Assembly (NCBI GenBank): GCA_018398765.1
Contig: JAHBMJ010004668.1
Coordinates: 1 to 64,000, forward strand
DNA: 64,000 nt
Reading direction: 5' to 3'
Origin: Chromera velia
Lineage: Eukaryota > Sar > Chromeraceae
Shown here: positions 1 through 12,900 of the stretch, piece after piece
How the letters are laid out: every line of letters begins with the position of its first letter
How positions within the stretch are numbered: the first letter of the stretch is position 1
Program-made: the position numbers and the translations under genes
Notes under the pieces: model-generated
What the model was told of the DNA's origin: nothing
What the model saw: only the letters and a program-made list of their open reading frames with translations
The model's database searches: none

Positions 1-1316
1 ATCTATAAGGCGGCGCGCATGGCGGTGGGCACTTCAGGCATGGCGGCTCAACACTATGTCCACAATGGTCCATGAAGGCTTTGTACGGCAGCTAATTATG
101 AATAATAGCAGCTAAACAATGCTAAATATAGCTTGATGAACACCCGCCATAGTCAGCCTCCTCTCACGAACTTTCAAGTCATTCTGCCAGAGCCACATCA
201 GGTGAAGCGTTTGCTCAAACAGAGGAGGCGTGTATGTGTACTATGTGTGTCTTTCCTTTTTTGTGGTTAGTTTGTGTGTTCACAGTAGGGATATCAGCGG
301 GATAGTAATTATGCAGAGACGCTACCACCGTTGGTGCGCTAGTAGGGATGCCTTTCCGCATCCACTGGGCGACTTGGACCCATAGAACAGTCAAGGAAAC
401 AGTTAGTATTGGGAGGCTTGCGGTCTACTGCCGGGCCTCGACTTGCACCGTCGTATAATTATGTATAATACATTGTTTATATACTATAAAACATTAACAT
501 TTTGTATTTTTATTGAAGAAATGATTAATACTATATTTTTAAGGCTTCACTTCTTAAATTTACTTCTTATTCAAATATCTCATGCGCTTACACACTGCGG
601 TAGAGTTTAATAGGCTTCAAGCTAGTATTGATTCTATACTATTGAAATTGGAACCTAGGGGTCATTTTCAAACAACAAAACAAACAAAAAAAAACGCTCT
701 CCAGACCTTTTTTTTTATTTTTTTTATTTTCACAACCATAGCGGGGATACAAAAATATTAGGATACACTGTCTACATAAGAGTAACCGCTAAAAAATAGT
801 AATGAGGCGGCCATCAGGCCACCAAGTTATGGTTTTTTAGTAATTGAAGGTTTAAAATGGTAAATTACGGAAAAATAGTAACGTAACCCGCTGATAATAG
901 CCTAATATACGATTATTCAGTTCTAGATATCAAATAGGAGGAAAAAGACTGAATTTAATCTGTTTAAGACTTGTTTTTTGATATCTATAGCTACCTTTAC
1001 ATTCAAAAGTTTGATAAAACAATACAAAAGATCGATCTTTCAAGCCTTTTCCATCCCTTCCCCTTCTCTTGTGGTCTTCTTAACTGCTGGCTTTGGCTTT
1101 TGCCTTGCCTTTTAGCCTTCCTTTGCCCTTTGCCTTTGCCTTGGCGGCAGAGGGCTGATTTGAGAAAGATGAACTCGAAGATGTCCCCCCTGATCTAGCT
1201 ACTAGCCCTACAAAAACAGCTCGCTCTCTGCAGTTCGCAAGGAGACGGTGCAGTTCACAACACACATAGACATACACACACACACACACACACACATATA
1301 CATACGTACACACACA

Positions 1317-1360
<44 letters not shown>

Positions 1361-1402
1361 CACATACATATACATACACACACACATATATACACATATA
1401 CA

Positions 1403-1441
<39 letters not shown>

Positions 1442-2619
1442 ACACATACACACACACATACATATACACATACACACCAAACATTACTTGGAAATGTTAA
1501 AGAAGAGAAAGTAGGTATGGAAGAGAAACGGTGTTGCATCGTACAGAAGTGACACATCTGCAGACCACAAAGTTGTTAGCATCTCTTGCTGTGACCCCAG
1601 ACGTGTCTGTTTTCATATTACTGAGCATGGAAATGCAGATACATACTATTAGTGCCACTGAATTGTATATTCACGCACACACACAAACAGATACAGATAC
1701 AGAGAATACATTTACGCCAAGTTGAAAAACTGTAACGAAAAAAGCCGTAATCTGTAAACCCCTCATAGATCCCCATCGTAACCCTTATGTGGACGGTGTA
1801 CATTAGGGAACCATAGATTTTTTACATGAAAACAAAAAAAAAACAAAAAACAAATTAAAAAGTGAAAATGACATTTTTTTTTTAAATATACCCTTAGATT
1901 AGAACACATATATTAATTTGTAGTGAAAATCCTAATTGAAACCTTAGTTATTACACTGGTTAATTTGAGGCCTACTAAACTTGCCTAGCCCTAGGCCAAG
2001 CTGGAGGCAGTAAGCTATATTTACCTAAGCTACTAGCTTAGCTGCTAGTTAGTAACAAGTAACAAGTTACTAGCTTACAAACTTGAATGCACTAGTGAAT
2101 GTATTCATTGTATTCCCGTCCTAGTTCCCGTCATGAGTCCTGTGTATCCCGAGCTAGATTTCTAGATGCATGTTTTTGCATGGATTTCATCATATTACTA
2201 CTAGTACCATACTGCTATGAAAAGTTTTTAAAAGTTTGACACGGACATGCAAGTTTGATAAACTGGTATGAAATTGGCCCCACAACGCAGGCTGCAATCA
2301 GAATTTTGTAGACACCCAGTTTATCGCCTCACCTGCGAGCAGACGGTGCGATGGCCACAGTGCGATAGGTATCATAGCTGATCATAGAACCCTTCCGTTA
2401 TCGACCCCATTAAAATTGAGTTCTCCATGCTCATCGACACACAGACCCCCCCATTCCTCCCTCTTTCAAAGTTCGTCTCTCCTTTTTCTTCTGCCCTCTC
2501 CCTTCCGTTCCCATTTCCCCGATGGCCCCGAAGATCAAGAATACCATTTGTCAATCCAACCCGCCAAGGCACTCACCCCTCCAGCAGGGCAGGGCAGGGC
2601 AGGCCTCGATCGACCCTCT
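1..2619. other. AT-rich spacer downstream of the dynein gene
   Basis: No gene is recognisable here. Open frames are short, low in complexity and match nothing I know. The stretch holds AT-rich DNA, poly-T and poly-A runs near 700-730 and 1840-1885, a CA microsatellite, and a patch at about 2000-2095 built from repeated variants of actagctt and gttagtaacaagt. It lies beyond the stop codon of the dynein gene, so the part nearest 2600 probably includes that gene's 3' untranslated region. Confidence 0.7.
1266..1478. repeat. CA/TG microsatellite
   Basis: About 210 bases of CA dinucleotide repeat with interspersed TA steps (cacatata, catacata). It is open in several frames on both strands and gives His-Thr-Ile or Cys-Val strings that are not genes. 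Confidence 0.95.
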
Positions 2620-2988
2620 CTAATCATCCAGCATTGTCAGCATGGCTGCCCCCTTCAGCACCCAGTAGGAGGGGGGATGCTCTGTGGGGACCTCGATGGC
2701 GATCACGAAGTTGGTCGAGTGTCCTGAGAGATCAACCAAGCAACCGAGGGAGGGAAACAAAATCAGAAAGGAAGGAAAGGACGACAAAGGTTGAGCTTCC
2801 TCCATGATGAAACACAGACAAGAAGAATGAGAGTGATCGAGAAAATACGCAGACAAGGAACGAAACACCAAAGAGAAACGCATGGCGCTAAGGTGTATGT
2901 TGCTTTCTTTTCCGAGTCGGAGGTGGACAGAACGACAGACAGATAAACAGACAGACAGACAGACAGACAGACGAACAGACAGGCAGGC

Positions 2989-3020
<32 letters not shown>

Positions 3021-3906
3021 CTGTCGTTGAGAGTGTGCCTGCTCGTACGGAAGTTTTGTAGAGAGGAATTTCGTATTTGGTTGGATCCTTTTTCAGATTC
3101 TTTGCTGGATTCAGATGGATGATGGGTGCGGAGTCGTACATGACCCCGGGGAGCTGGTCTGCAATCACGTTCTTCTCGAAGTCCCACCTCGCCCCGTCCA
3201 TGAACATCCCGTAGATGTAGCACCCGTCCTTGGGGGCACTCTCCAACTCTCTGCATGATGTACAGACAGGCATTGTAGGAGAGAAGAAGATAAAGTGAGC
3301 TGAGAGGCAGCGTCTAGAGCTGTTGGAGCAGTGAACGCGATTGCTTTAGGGAGGAGGACCACATTTCAACACTCAAAGTGACTCTCTGAGGGAAGCAGAG
3401 GGAGGGGAGACAAACCCACCCAAAGCTGTGACAGTTTGTATATATAACCTGACAGACAAATTGTAAGCGACGCCAGCTAGGTGATTCGATGACTGCCTGG
3501 AAGTGACTGACGATTCGTGTTTCTTGGCCAAGACCACGTGTTCGAAAGCAAGGGTGTCGATGGGGATCATTTCCCTTCGAGAGTACATCTGCAAAACGGA
3601 GGTGAGGAAACCCTGAGGGAAGAACAAGGCAGAGATCCAGTAAGCCTTCGGTCTCCCGTCAGAAATCCAAGAACGTAGAAAAGAAACTCTGGCGATGAGG
3701 TCATCGAACCAGGAGGACAGAGGCTTCAGGGAGGGATACGCGACCTTCGACCAGGTGGAGGGCACCTGCACATGCACATAAAGAGGAGCAAAGTGTATGA
3801 ATTCGTATGAGTTCTTTCCCTCTGGAAGGCTGCGTGGAGATCCGAAAATTCTCTCCCTTTCATCTCTTTCTCCTTGAGTCATTCATTCACTCATTCCTTC
3901 ATTCAT

Positions 3907-3938
<32 letters not shown>

Positions 3939-6900
3939 TCACTCACTCACTCACTCACTCACTCACTCATTCCCTCATTCACTCACTCATTCGTTCTTTC
4001 ATTCATTGATTCACTCACTTACTCACTCACTCACTCATTCATTCATTCATTCATTCATTCATTTACTCATTCATTCATTCATTCATCTATTCTTTCATTC
4101 ACTCATTCATTCATTCATTCATTCATTCGATGATTCACATAGTTCTCCCTGGGCCGACCTGGTTGTTGTTGAAGGCTGTGTACATCACGTCCAGCTCCTC
4201 AGACATGACCACCAGACCCCTGACTGCCTTCCCCAGAAGCGCGAGAGATGCACTCATCTTGGCCAGCAGTTTGTTGAACCTCTGCATTTCCTGAGTCAGA
4301 CACGTTCCGAGAGACTCCATGATGCCCGTCCGTTCGTCCATTGCGAAGGCAGTCGGGTGACTGTGATCTGTTGAGAGCATCTCGGGTAAACTGGCCACGA
4401 GCTTCTCAGAGACCTCCAACACGATTTCGTCAGAGGACTTGCCCTCTCCGCCTCCCGTCTCTCTGCAAGCAAATGCCAAATGAACACAAATAAATATATG
4501 AAAACGCAGGAGGTAGAGTAGAACGCAAAAAGAAAGCCGCACTTCGGTGCTCATCACGGAGAACTGTGAATGCAGTCCATCCTCGATCCGGAACTTTGAA
4601 CGAAGAGCCTTTAAGCAAAAAGACGCACGTTGTGAGAGATTTATCTTGTAAAATGTGATGGCATTTTTCTGTGACTTTGACAAAATGAAGAGAACATCCC
4701 ATACAAACAATATTTCCTCCCTTGATGGACGGACACATGCTCATCGACCCACCCACCTTGGCTGAATGGAGAGGACTGTGTCGACCATGGTGTCACTTTC
4801 CTGTTTCTGGAAGTTGATGTTTGCGTTCTCGTGCATCCCGAAGATCTCTGGAAGGTCAGCGATCGGAAGCGAATCCACGTAGGATCGCATACCCACAATA
4901 TCCGTAGAGGGGGGCACGCGGTAGGTCCCAGATTCCTGCCGAAAGGAGAAAGGAGGGAGAAAAGAGAAAGAGCGAAAATTTTAGGAAGGAAGGAAGGAAT
5001 AAGCCAGGGGAGTTGACTGGAACCTTCGTCAGACTTCCCTTCTCTCGCTCCAATTAGTGCTCAGCCCCCACAAATCCTTTCTGGCACAGGCCAGCACAAC
5101 AAAAAAACCTGCAGGGGGGCAACTTTCTCAGTGTTGATAAGAGGAACTTCAGGAGCAGACAAGGAGACGAGAAAAAAGGCAGACTGTCTGACTGGCGACT
5201 GACCGAGAAGACGTATTCCTCGTTGAGGACCTCAGGATTGCAGTAGATTGAAAGGATGTTCATCAGCGTCCGTCTGTCCCAGTCGTCTGTCACTCTGCCT
5301 CCGTAGTTGATCTGCCCAATCACGAACTGCAGAGTGTCCCAAGGGATGTGCTTTTGGGCGTCCAGCATGTTCTTCAACACAGTGGTGGACGTCTCCATGT
5401 CACTGTCGTTGAATTCATACTTCACATTCCAACCCAGAGGACCAAACTTTCGTCGTTCCTGCAACGGGGAAGAAAGTGAAAATGGACAAATCGTCAAGAA
5501 ACGTCACTCACTCAACTCATTCATTCATTCATCCACGACTCAAATTTCCCTCAAGCCTCTATCCTGTCTCTCCACCAACTTTCCAGAACTCATTGATTGT
5601 GACTGCTGAGTCGACAAACCCTCCCCTGGAGGAGTTTCTTTGGCAGGCGAAGAAAGGGGTAGCAATATTCATGCACACCTCCGAGTGACTAAGGGTCGAC
5701 TGCTAGACCCACCAACCGACGGACCTGCACGATTCCATGGAAGAACATGAGACCGAATCTGATCTTCCTGTGTGCTTCCGGTTTCTCACACGAGTCCAGA
5801 ACTTCATCTGTCAGATCCATCAGAGATCTCTTCAAGTTGGCCTTGATTCCCTTCGGCGGTTCTGTCGTGAACTTCACAGAGTTCTGGAGCACAGGCACCG
5901 GAAAGTAAGGAGCCGGCATGGACGTCAGGAAGAGACGGAAATTGGGATCTATCGATAAATCCTCAGCGAAATTTTCAACAATCTTCTCCAACTCAGGCAT
6001 AAACGACTTGGCAAGGTGACAATTCTGCAACAGAATCCATCTGCCGTCCTTCGTGCCTTCAAAGATGAACCTCTTGGCCACGGGACCCTGTCCCTGTCCC
6101 AACGAGATCTGTTTGAGCTTGTCCCCTGTGACCCCGTGCTCAGCTGCAAACTTGAAGAGCATCGCGGTGGGATCTGCCCCTGTGGAGAGGACGAACACGA
6201 CAGGGGTGATGGGAGAGGAGTCCTCGTAGATCTCGGCCATGCGGGCAAGGGGCACCTCCACGAACTCCTTCCCCATCTTCTCTCTCACAAGCTCGGCTAT
6301 CCCGAAGCCAACCTGCAGGACAGACAGAGAATAGCGGAGAGGAAGCGTAGCAGATATGCAAAGCGAGGGAAAGCGAGAAGGTGCAGGGAAAGACTTGGCA
6401 GAGAGATGAAAGGTCTTTTGAGAGGTGAGTGCACTACAGAACTTTCAACAACTATTTCCTTTCACCGACCGACTGTGGGACAGCTGCATGCAAAAGAATC
6501 CGATGAATGAGTGTGCTAATAATTCTTCGAGGTCATTACGAAGGAACAATCTTCCTTGCTGTCTGTCACTCTTTTTCCTCTCCCAGCTTTGTTTTCCTCT
6601 CCCCTCCTGCACTCGCCTTTTCCTCTCGGAGAGCACGCAAGAGAAGAAGTTTGTGGAAGTAATGCAACTCCAGTTCGGTCTCTAGGTTTTCAGGCAGGGG
6701 GAGGTCCTGAGGGTTCTCACTCAGAATCCAGTCTCTCCATGAGGAGAAGTGCTCAGTGATGTGCTCGCACAGACTCCCAAACTTCTCCGGCATCGTCAAG
6801 CTGATTGCGTAGACGTACAGCCAGGCCTTCTCGGCGATTCTGTCTGGATCAGGATTGGGTGGCATTTTCTTTGCATCAATCAGACCGGGTCCTCTGAGCA

Positions 6901-9900
6901 TCAGGGACCACTCAGGCTGGTGCACGATGAGATCCTCAATTCTCAGAAGCTGGGTGGCGATGAGGAAGGAAAAGATGAGCTTGTGGCGTTCAAAAAGACC
7001 TCTACAGACGTTGTTGTAGATGATGCACGTGGACTCTCGAAGAAGAATTGCCAGTCGCTCCTCGAGCACATCCGACTTCTCTGCCTTCTCGAGAATCTTT
7101 CGGAACAGATTCGCGAAATACGCCAATGAGAATTGATACATCGGATCGATATTCGCCAAGTCAGCGACCACAAAGTACAGAATTGACCCTCTGATTGCCA
7201 CCGACGTGTACTGCTCTCTGGCCTCCTTGATCTCCTTTGACATCACCTCGGCCTGTGCAACACGCTCGTTGATGTCGGTGGCCGTGACTTTGGACTTTGA
7301 CAGAGTGTCGATCAGCTGGACGTCATCCAGAATGTTTCCTTCTGATTCACTCAGCAGACGGAGAGTCTCCTCCTCCTGCAGAGGAGATGGAATGTATTCG
7401 CAGGAATGCATTGCATGCAGGAAAAAAAAAGTGTTTGACATTCTTACGGCTCCTCTGACACACACAGAAGAGCAGAATTTTGCCATTGCTCTAGCTTCCT
7501 TTGAAGAGAGCGGTCATCAACGTTTCCGTCCTTCTTCGCTTCCTTTCATGTGTCTTTGTTGCACTCTTCCACATCAGCGCGTGCGTCAATACACCGAAGG
7601 CAATCGATCGACTCGCAACTCAACGGAAACACTAAACTGACCAGCTTCTTGAGTGTTTTTCGATCCTCTGCCATCTGCAAGACGAGTCTTGTGTTGGCCT
7701 CTTCCGTCTCTGGAATTTCTTGTTTGACCACATCCCCCAAGAGTTGCTGCTCAAGTCCGTCGAATGTGACAGTGAAGTTGATGATCGTCACCTTGATGCA
7801 GACCTCAGGAAGGTAATGGGGGTTGGGGAGTTTGGAGGTGATGTACAACTTGAAGGCCAAGTCGTAGTCGATGTCTGAGTCTCCCAGTCTGATTTGCCAC
7901 CTCCCGTTGGCGTCAAAGATGGCCTTCGCGAGGATGGGCTCCAACGCGGGATCGAGGGACTCCCCGACATCCTCAATCAGGAGGGGGGTACCCAGCTGAA
8001 TTGATTAAAAGAATAGAGAGGGGAGGAAAGCGAATGCGCAGAATGCTCTTCACGTGAGCGGAAATTTACAATTTGAAAGCAGGCTTCAATGGTTCTTCAC
8101 AGTCATCTTTACAGCGATTCTTCATAACACTCCGATCCGCGTTCCGAAAGGCAAATGCAAGGATTGCAGAAAAGTGAGCAATAGCAGTCCCCCAACGAAT
8201 CAAATCAAATCCTCCTCTTGTTCAATGAATGCACCATTTACCAAACCGACATAATTCCCTGTGCACTCATGCAGGCAGGCTGACTGACCCGAATGCACCC
8301 TTCCAGCAGGTTGAGAAGTTTGGGGTCCGACAGTTTGGTCACCTTGATTCTGTTGGACTCCTCCATCTTTTTGATCCATCTGTTGGCCTGGGCCTGTAGA
8401 GACAGATAAAAGGGGGGCCCGGGGGAGAGAAGGGAAGGGAGTAGAATAACTGAACTGGATGATTCGCGTCTCTGCCTGACACTAACGCGCTCTGTTGATA
8501 AACTGCTGCCAGGCCGATAAACTTGCTGGCAAAGAGACGAGGATAGAAACAAAACGGATCACAAGGAACCCAGACAGACAGACAGACAGACAAAGAAAGG
8601 ATCTGACAAGCACACAGCTGATCGTGCTCACAGCCTCACGGACCGCCAGAGGGACAGACACGCAAACAGAACGAACAGAAGGAAAGGAAGGTAGACAACA
8701 AGCACACGCACCTACCTGAGGGTCAATCATGAGAGGCCACCGAAGCCCCCTGTGCACAAGAATTCCGTTACAGGTGGAGACCCCGTCCGTGGGTAGGCCG
8801 TAGATTTGCCAGTCGCGAATCTGCACAAAGAGAGAGAGATGGACAGACAAGAGAGGGACACCAGAGAGAGAAGACGGAAAGAGGAGTATGGCATCGTTTA
8901 GAGGTCATGAAAGAAACAGGATAGAAGGAGGGGAGGCAGAAAGCAGAGGACTCACTCGACTGCAAAGTGGCTCTAAAAGTGCTGGACATGGGAAGAAGTT
9001 TGTCATCAGAATTGATGGCTCAATGAGATACGTTTGCAAAAGAAGCAAAGGAGCAGAAAGGACAGGACGGACAGACCTGTACAGGGTGACCCATCACGTC
9101 CTGCAGCGAGAAGGTCTCTGAGGTAGGTACCCCCTGTTCGCCCGCTTTTGTCAACCAGTCGGAGACCAATTCATCTCTGTAGACCCCAGTGAAGGGTCCG
9201 TAGTAGGAGATGCAACCGGAAGACAAAAAGACGTCCCCAATCGCACAAGTCAATTGAGTCCCCAGGACCTCCACCGTGTCCTTCCATCGCACGGCCTCAT
9301 CAGCAAGCCCACTTGTGAGCTGTCCGGCTCTCTTCAGGCGTTGCTCTGTGAGATCAGCCTCGGCGATCAATCGATTTTTTTCGTCGTTCGTATCCTTCAG
9401 AGTGCGCTCCAGTTCGGCCACTTTGTCAAGCACAGCCTTCAGCTGCGACTGGGCTTTTTCGAGTTTTCCGTTGGCTTCCGCAAGTTTGGCGTTCATTTCT
9501 GCCAGCTTTTGCTTTTTGGGCTCGACTTCCTTGGCGACCTTCGAGTAGGTGTCCATGGCGTGAGTCCACATACAGAGGGACTTTGCGGCTAGGGACTGTT
9601 TTCCTACAGACTCGGGCGCGTACTCGGGTTTCTTGATGTAATCCTCCAATTTCCTCAACACCTTCTGAGGAATGTTGTCCTTGTCGTAGGCCTTCAACCT
9701 GGATAGGAAGTCGGATTTCCCTAGAACCTTTTTTGCAGTGTCCCAGTCTGTTTTCTCTCCCAACAGCAGGTTGACTGCCTCCATTGTCATCATCACAAGC
9801 GGCGGGGGTTTGGGAAAGGATTTGATCTCGGTGATGTCCTTCTGGTCCAGAGAGTCCAGAGCAGACAGGGCGGCCTCAAGGGCAGGCATGGCAACATCGA

Positions 9901-12900
9901 GATCTTTCTGTGCATCTGCCTGCACTGCAGACACCTCGGCTGCCTGTCCTTTCACAATGGCCTCCTCTTCCGACACTTTTGCCTTCTCCACTTCTGCCTT
10001 TTCTTGATCTGCAGTCACAACAACGAGGAGCTCCTCTGCCTCTTTCTTTTTTTGCTTGAGCTCTGGTTCCAATTTGGTCAGCTCTTCCTTCAGATTGGCA
10101 ATCTCGTCGTTCGTCTCCTTCAACTTGGTCAGACCAACAGAGAGGCGGGACCGCTGGGTCTTCAACTCCTCTGACTTCTCCTCCAGCATCTGCGGACGTG
10201 CAGTGCAATGCATTAAAGCTTGGCTTCTATTTGATGATTAAACTTGGTCAAAGTATGAAAATCGGCAACGTATTCGATCCGACGAGAAAGAACGCCAAAC
10301 CTTGACGTCGAAAAAAAAAGCAGGAGAGTTGCAGGACAGGTGCATCGCTTTTTCTTCCTGTCAACCTTTCCTGAATCCCATCCTGCCTTCCTTCCTTCCT
10401 GCCATTGTTATTTTCTTGCAAGCTGCCCCTTCTTCTACTGAGAGGCTCATCAGCTTTCCTTTCCGCACTTCCCTGTCTACCTTGTATCTCTGAATGTCTG
10501 ACCTTCAGATAGAGGTTGATGAGATCTAGGTAGGACTTGGGTGTTGTGTATACGTGTCTCCTGAGTCTCTGGAGGAACGTGTCGCTCATCTTGATCACGC
10601 TCTGGTGCACCGCCACACACATCTCGCAGAGTCCTGTCTTGATCTTGGGGTCCACCTCCATTGAGGCCAGGAACTTCGAGGCCACAGATCTGCTTTGTTT
10701 CATCGAGCATGGGAGGATGGCAAAGAGACAGGGGGGGGGGCAGAGATGGAAGAAGGGAGAATTGAGGTCAGTCAAGTGAGATAAGGGGGATTTACAATAG
10801 ACTACCACACTTTCACACTGAAAAAGATTTTAGAACAAAGACGATAGGGGGCACAGTGTGGGACTCAAAAGTCAAGGGAATGTAATAACATGCGACAACG
10901 TACGCAGGTGGAGGACTGACGGGGCATTGAGCCTTCTCGATTCTTTGAATAAGTCCAGCAACGGTCGAATGTGAGGGAAGACAGAAGGAGAAGGCAAATC
11001 TCAGAGAGAGAAATAGGAATTTTGTGAGAAAGGACCAAGGACCAGAGCAGAAAATGGTGTGCAATACAAGAAGAGTAATTGTCTTTAATTGACATGGACC
11101 CTGAGGCATGCAGAGAGACAGACGCACCTGAGTGCCTCCTCTGGCCAAGGATGGAACCAGTCGACAGTGCAACAGTTGACCAGAGAGGGGAACATTCTCA
11201 TACGGATACGCAAAGATTCCCCGACAGGAGACATACAGAGGACAATGTGGAGGTTCTCTCTGACTCTCTCCACAAATAGTTGCTGGATCGCGTCCTTGGC
11301 TTCCGATCTCCCTTGTTCCTTCGCGATCGGTCTGAGCTCGTTGACAATCCTCTCTACTTCGTCGGACCCCCAAATGTTCGGAACTTCCCCGCTGTTGAGG
11401 ATGTTGTTGAGATCCTCAAGAAAAGTCTCTGAGATGATCTGATTGTCTGTCATCAAGAACACAGTTGGCAGTCCCTCTCCCCCCCCCGCTCTGAGCATAA
11501 TCTTCTTCTCGTCCTCTCGGAAGAGGTCCACTCCGTACCCCTTCACGAGGGCAATCTCGAACTGCAAAGACAGAGAGAAGTAATGTTCTGAGGGTACCGT
11601 GAGAGCAAAGAGCGCGCCGTGACTCTCATTGGATTCTCATGATCGCATAAGTCACTTGCAAGGTATCCAAATCAACCAGAAGACAACCGACACTGCAGGA
11701 CGGAGAGACTGGAAAGAAAACAGAGAAGCAGACATATCATCAGGCAGGCAGGACAACGCGGAGACGATTAAATCAGGGAAAGAAGAAAACGAACGACAAA
11801 AAAGGGGAGACCAGACAAGAAAAGGCCGCATACCGTTTCCATTTCTCCGATGGATGCCGACAGCCTGGTGAGCGACTGCTTGCCTGATCCTCCCACCCCC
11901 ACAAGCATCGCGTTACCGCGTGGTTGTCTGAGAACCCTCGCAATTCTGGAGATGTGTTCGATAGCGTCCATGAAGAACACCAGGTTCATGGGAGTCGAGT
12001 GAGTGGAGTTATACTCGTCGCAGTAGTTCTCCATCAGTTGGGGCAATTTCGAGAAATCCTTCACCTCCTCGTACACCTTCGTGTCGCTGCCCACGCGGAG
12101 GAAATCGGCCCACATGGTCGGACTCTCGATGAAGATCTGCTCGAGGGTCCAGTTGACCTTGAACTTCACCTGCAGGGAGGGAGGGACAGAGGGAATTGGA
12201 TAGTCTGAGTTCGAGCTCAACTTGCTACCCGACTTCATGCCGTCTGTCCAAAGCCCAAAGGCCTTCATCTTCTCGCCATTAAGCATCACTTCGACCTTCA
12301 ACGTTGAGGGCAAGAGTCAACATAGAAAGACTCATGCAAGCATTCGTGCGATGTTTGAGTTTTCAGTGGAAGACAGGGAGTGAATGGTGGAAGCAACGTT
12401 CTGGATGACTTGGAAAATGAAATTCAGTTTTCATTCTACGCTTTCCCTCTTGTTTCTTCTCCACGGACCTGCAAGAGGGAAACTGCCGCCTTCCTGAACC
12501 AGTTCTTGTCGCCCTCGTCTACCAGACGATCGCAGAAGACCCGACTGAGCTCGTGCAGCCAGAGCTTCGTGAACGCCTCTGGCTTTGGCACGTACATTGG
12601 TTTGACCATGAGGATCCCCTGGAAGACCTTGGAGACGTCACGAAGGTTGAATGTGTAGTGTGACCGGGTGGGGGTGGGGAGTAGCTCGGCAGAGATGCGG
12701 TTGTACAGTTCAATGGTGGCATCGACTGACGACCTGCCGAGCATTTGGATGTCGGCCTTGAATCCATTGGACAGGAAACCCTGAATGATTGAAGTGAAGA
12801 TGACCGCCATCGCATCTTCTCCTGTGTTGGGCATGCACAGAATGTGTGAATGCCGGACAAAGCGGGGAGTGAGCTGGGCACGCCCTCCGCCTGGTGGGGC

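Larger units (their letters stand above)
2620..4935 (-). other. Dynein C-terminal domain (exons 40-44)
   Basis: Exon 40 starts [10 protein letters not shown]; exon 41 ends AFNNNQ and exon 42 begins [16 protein letters not shown]; exon 43 has [10 protein letters not shown]; exons 43-44 join to TTGHSTNFV. The final exon is 104 nt and ends at a TAG (2620-2622). The donor of exon 42 was chosen at 3494 because it is the one that leaves the two bases needed by exon 43. Confidence 0.9.

Noticed and set aside
1080-1514. Cys/Val- and His/Thr-rich frames on both strands
   Set aside because: They come from the CA/TG microsatellite.
3807-4374. Ser/His/Phe-rich plus-strand frames
   Set aside because: Produced by the ATTC-type array in dynein intron 41, antisense to the gene.
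12170-12468. Open stretch in dynein intron 29 ([16 protein letters not shown]) as an extra coding exon
   Set aside because: Joining 12469 directly to 12169 restores the conserved dynein sequence and phase. The only candidate splice sites for a separate exon here break the frame.
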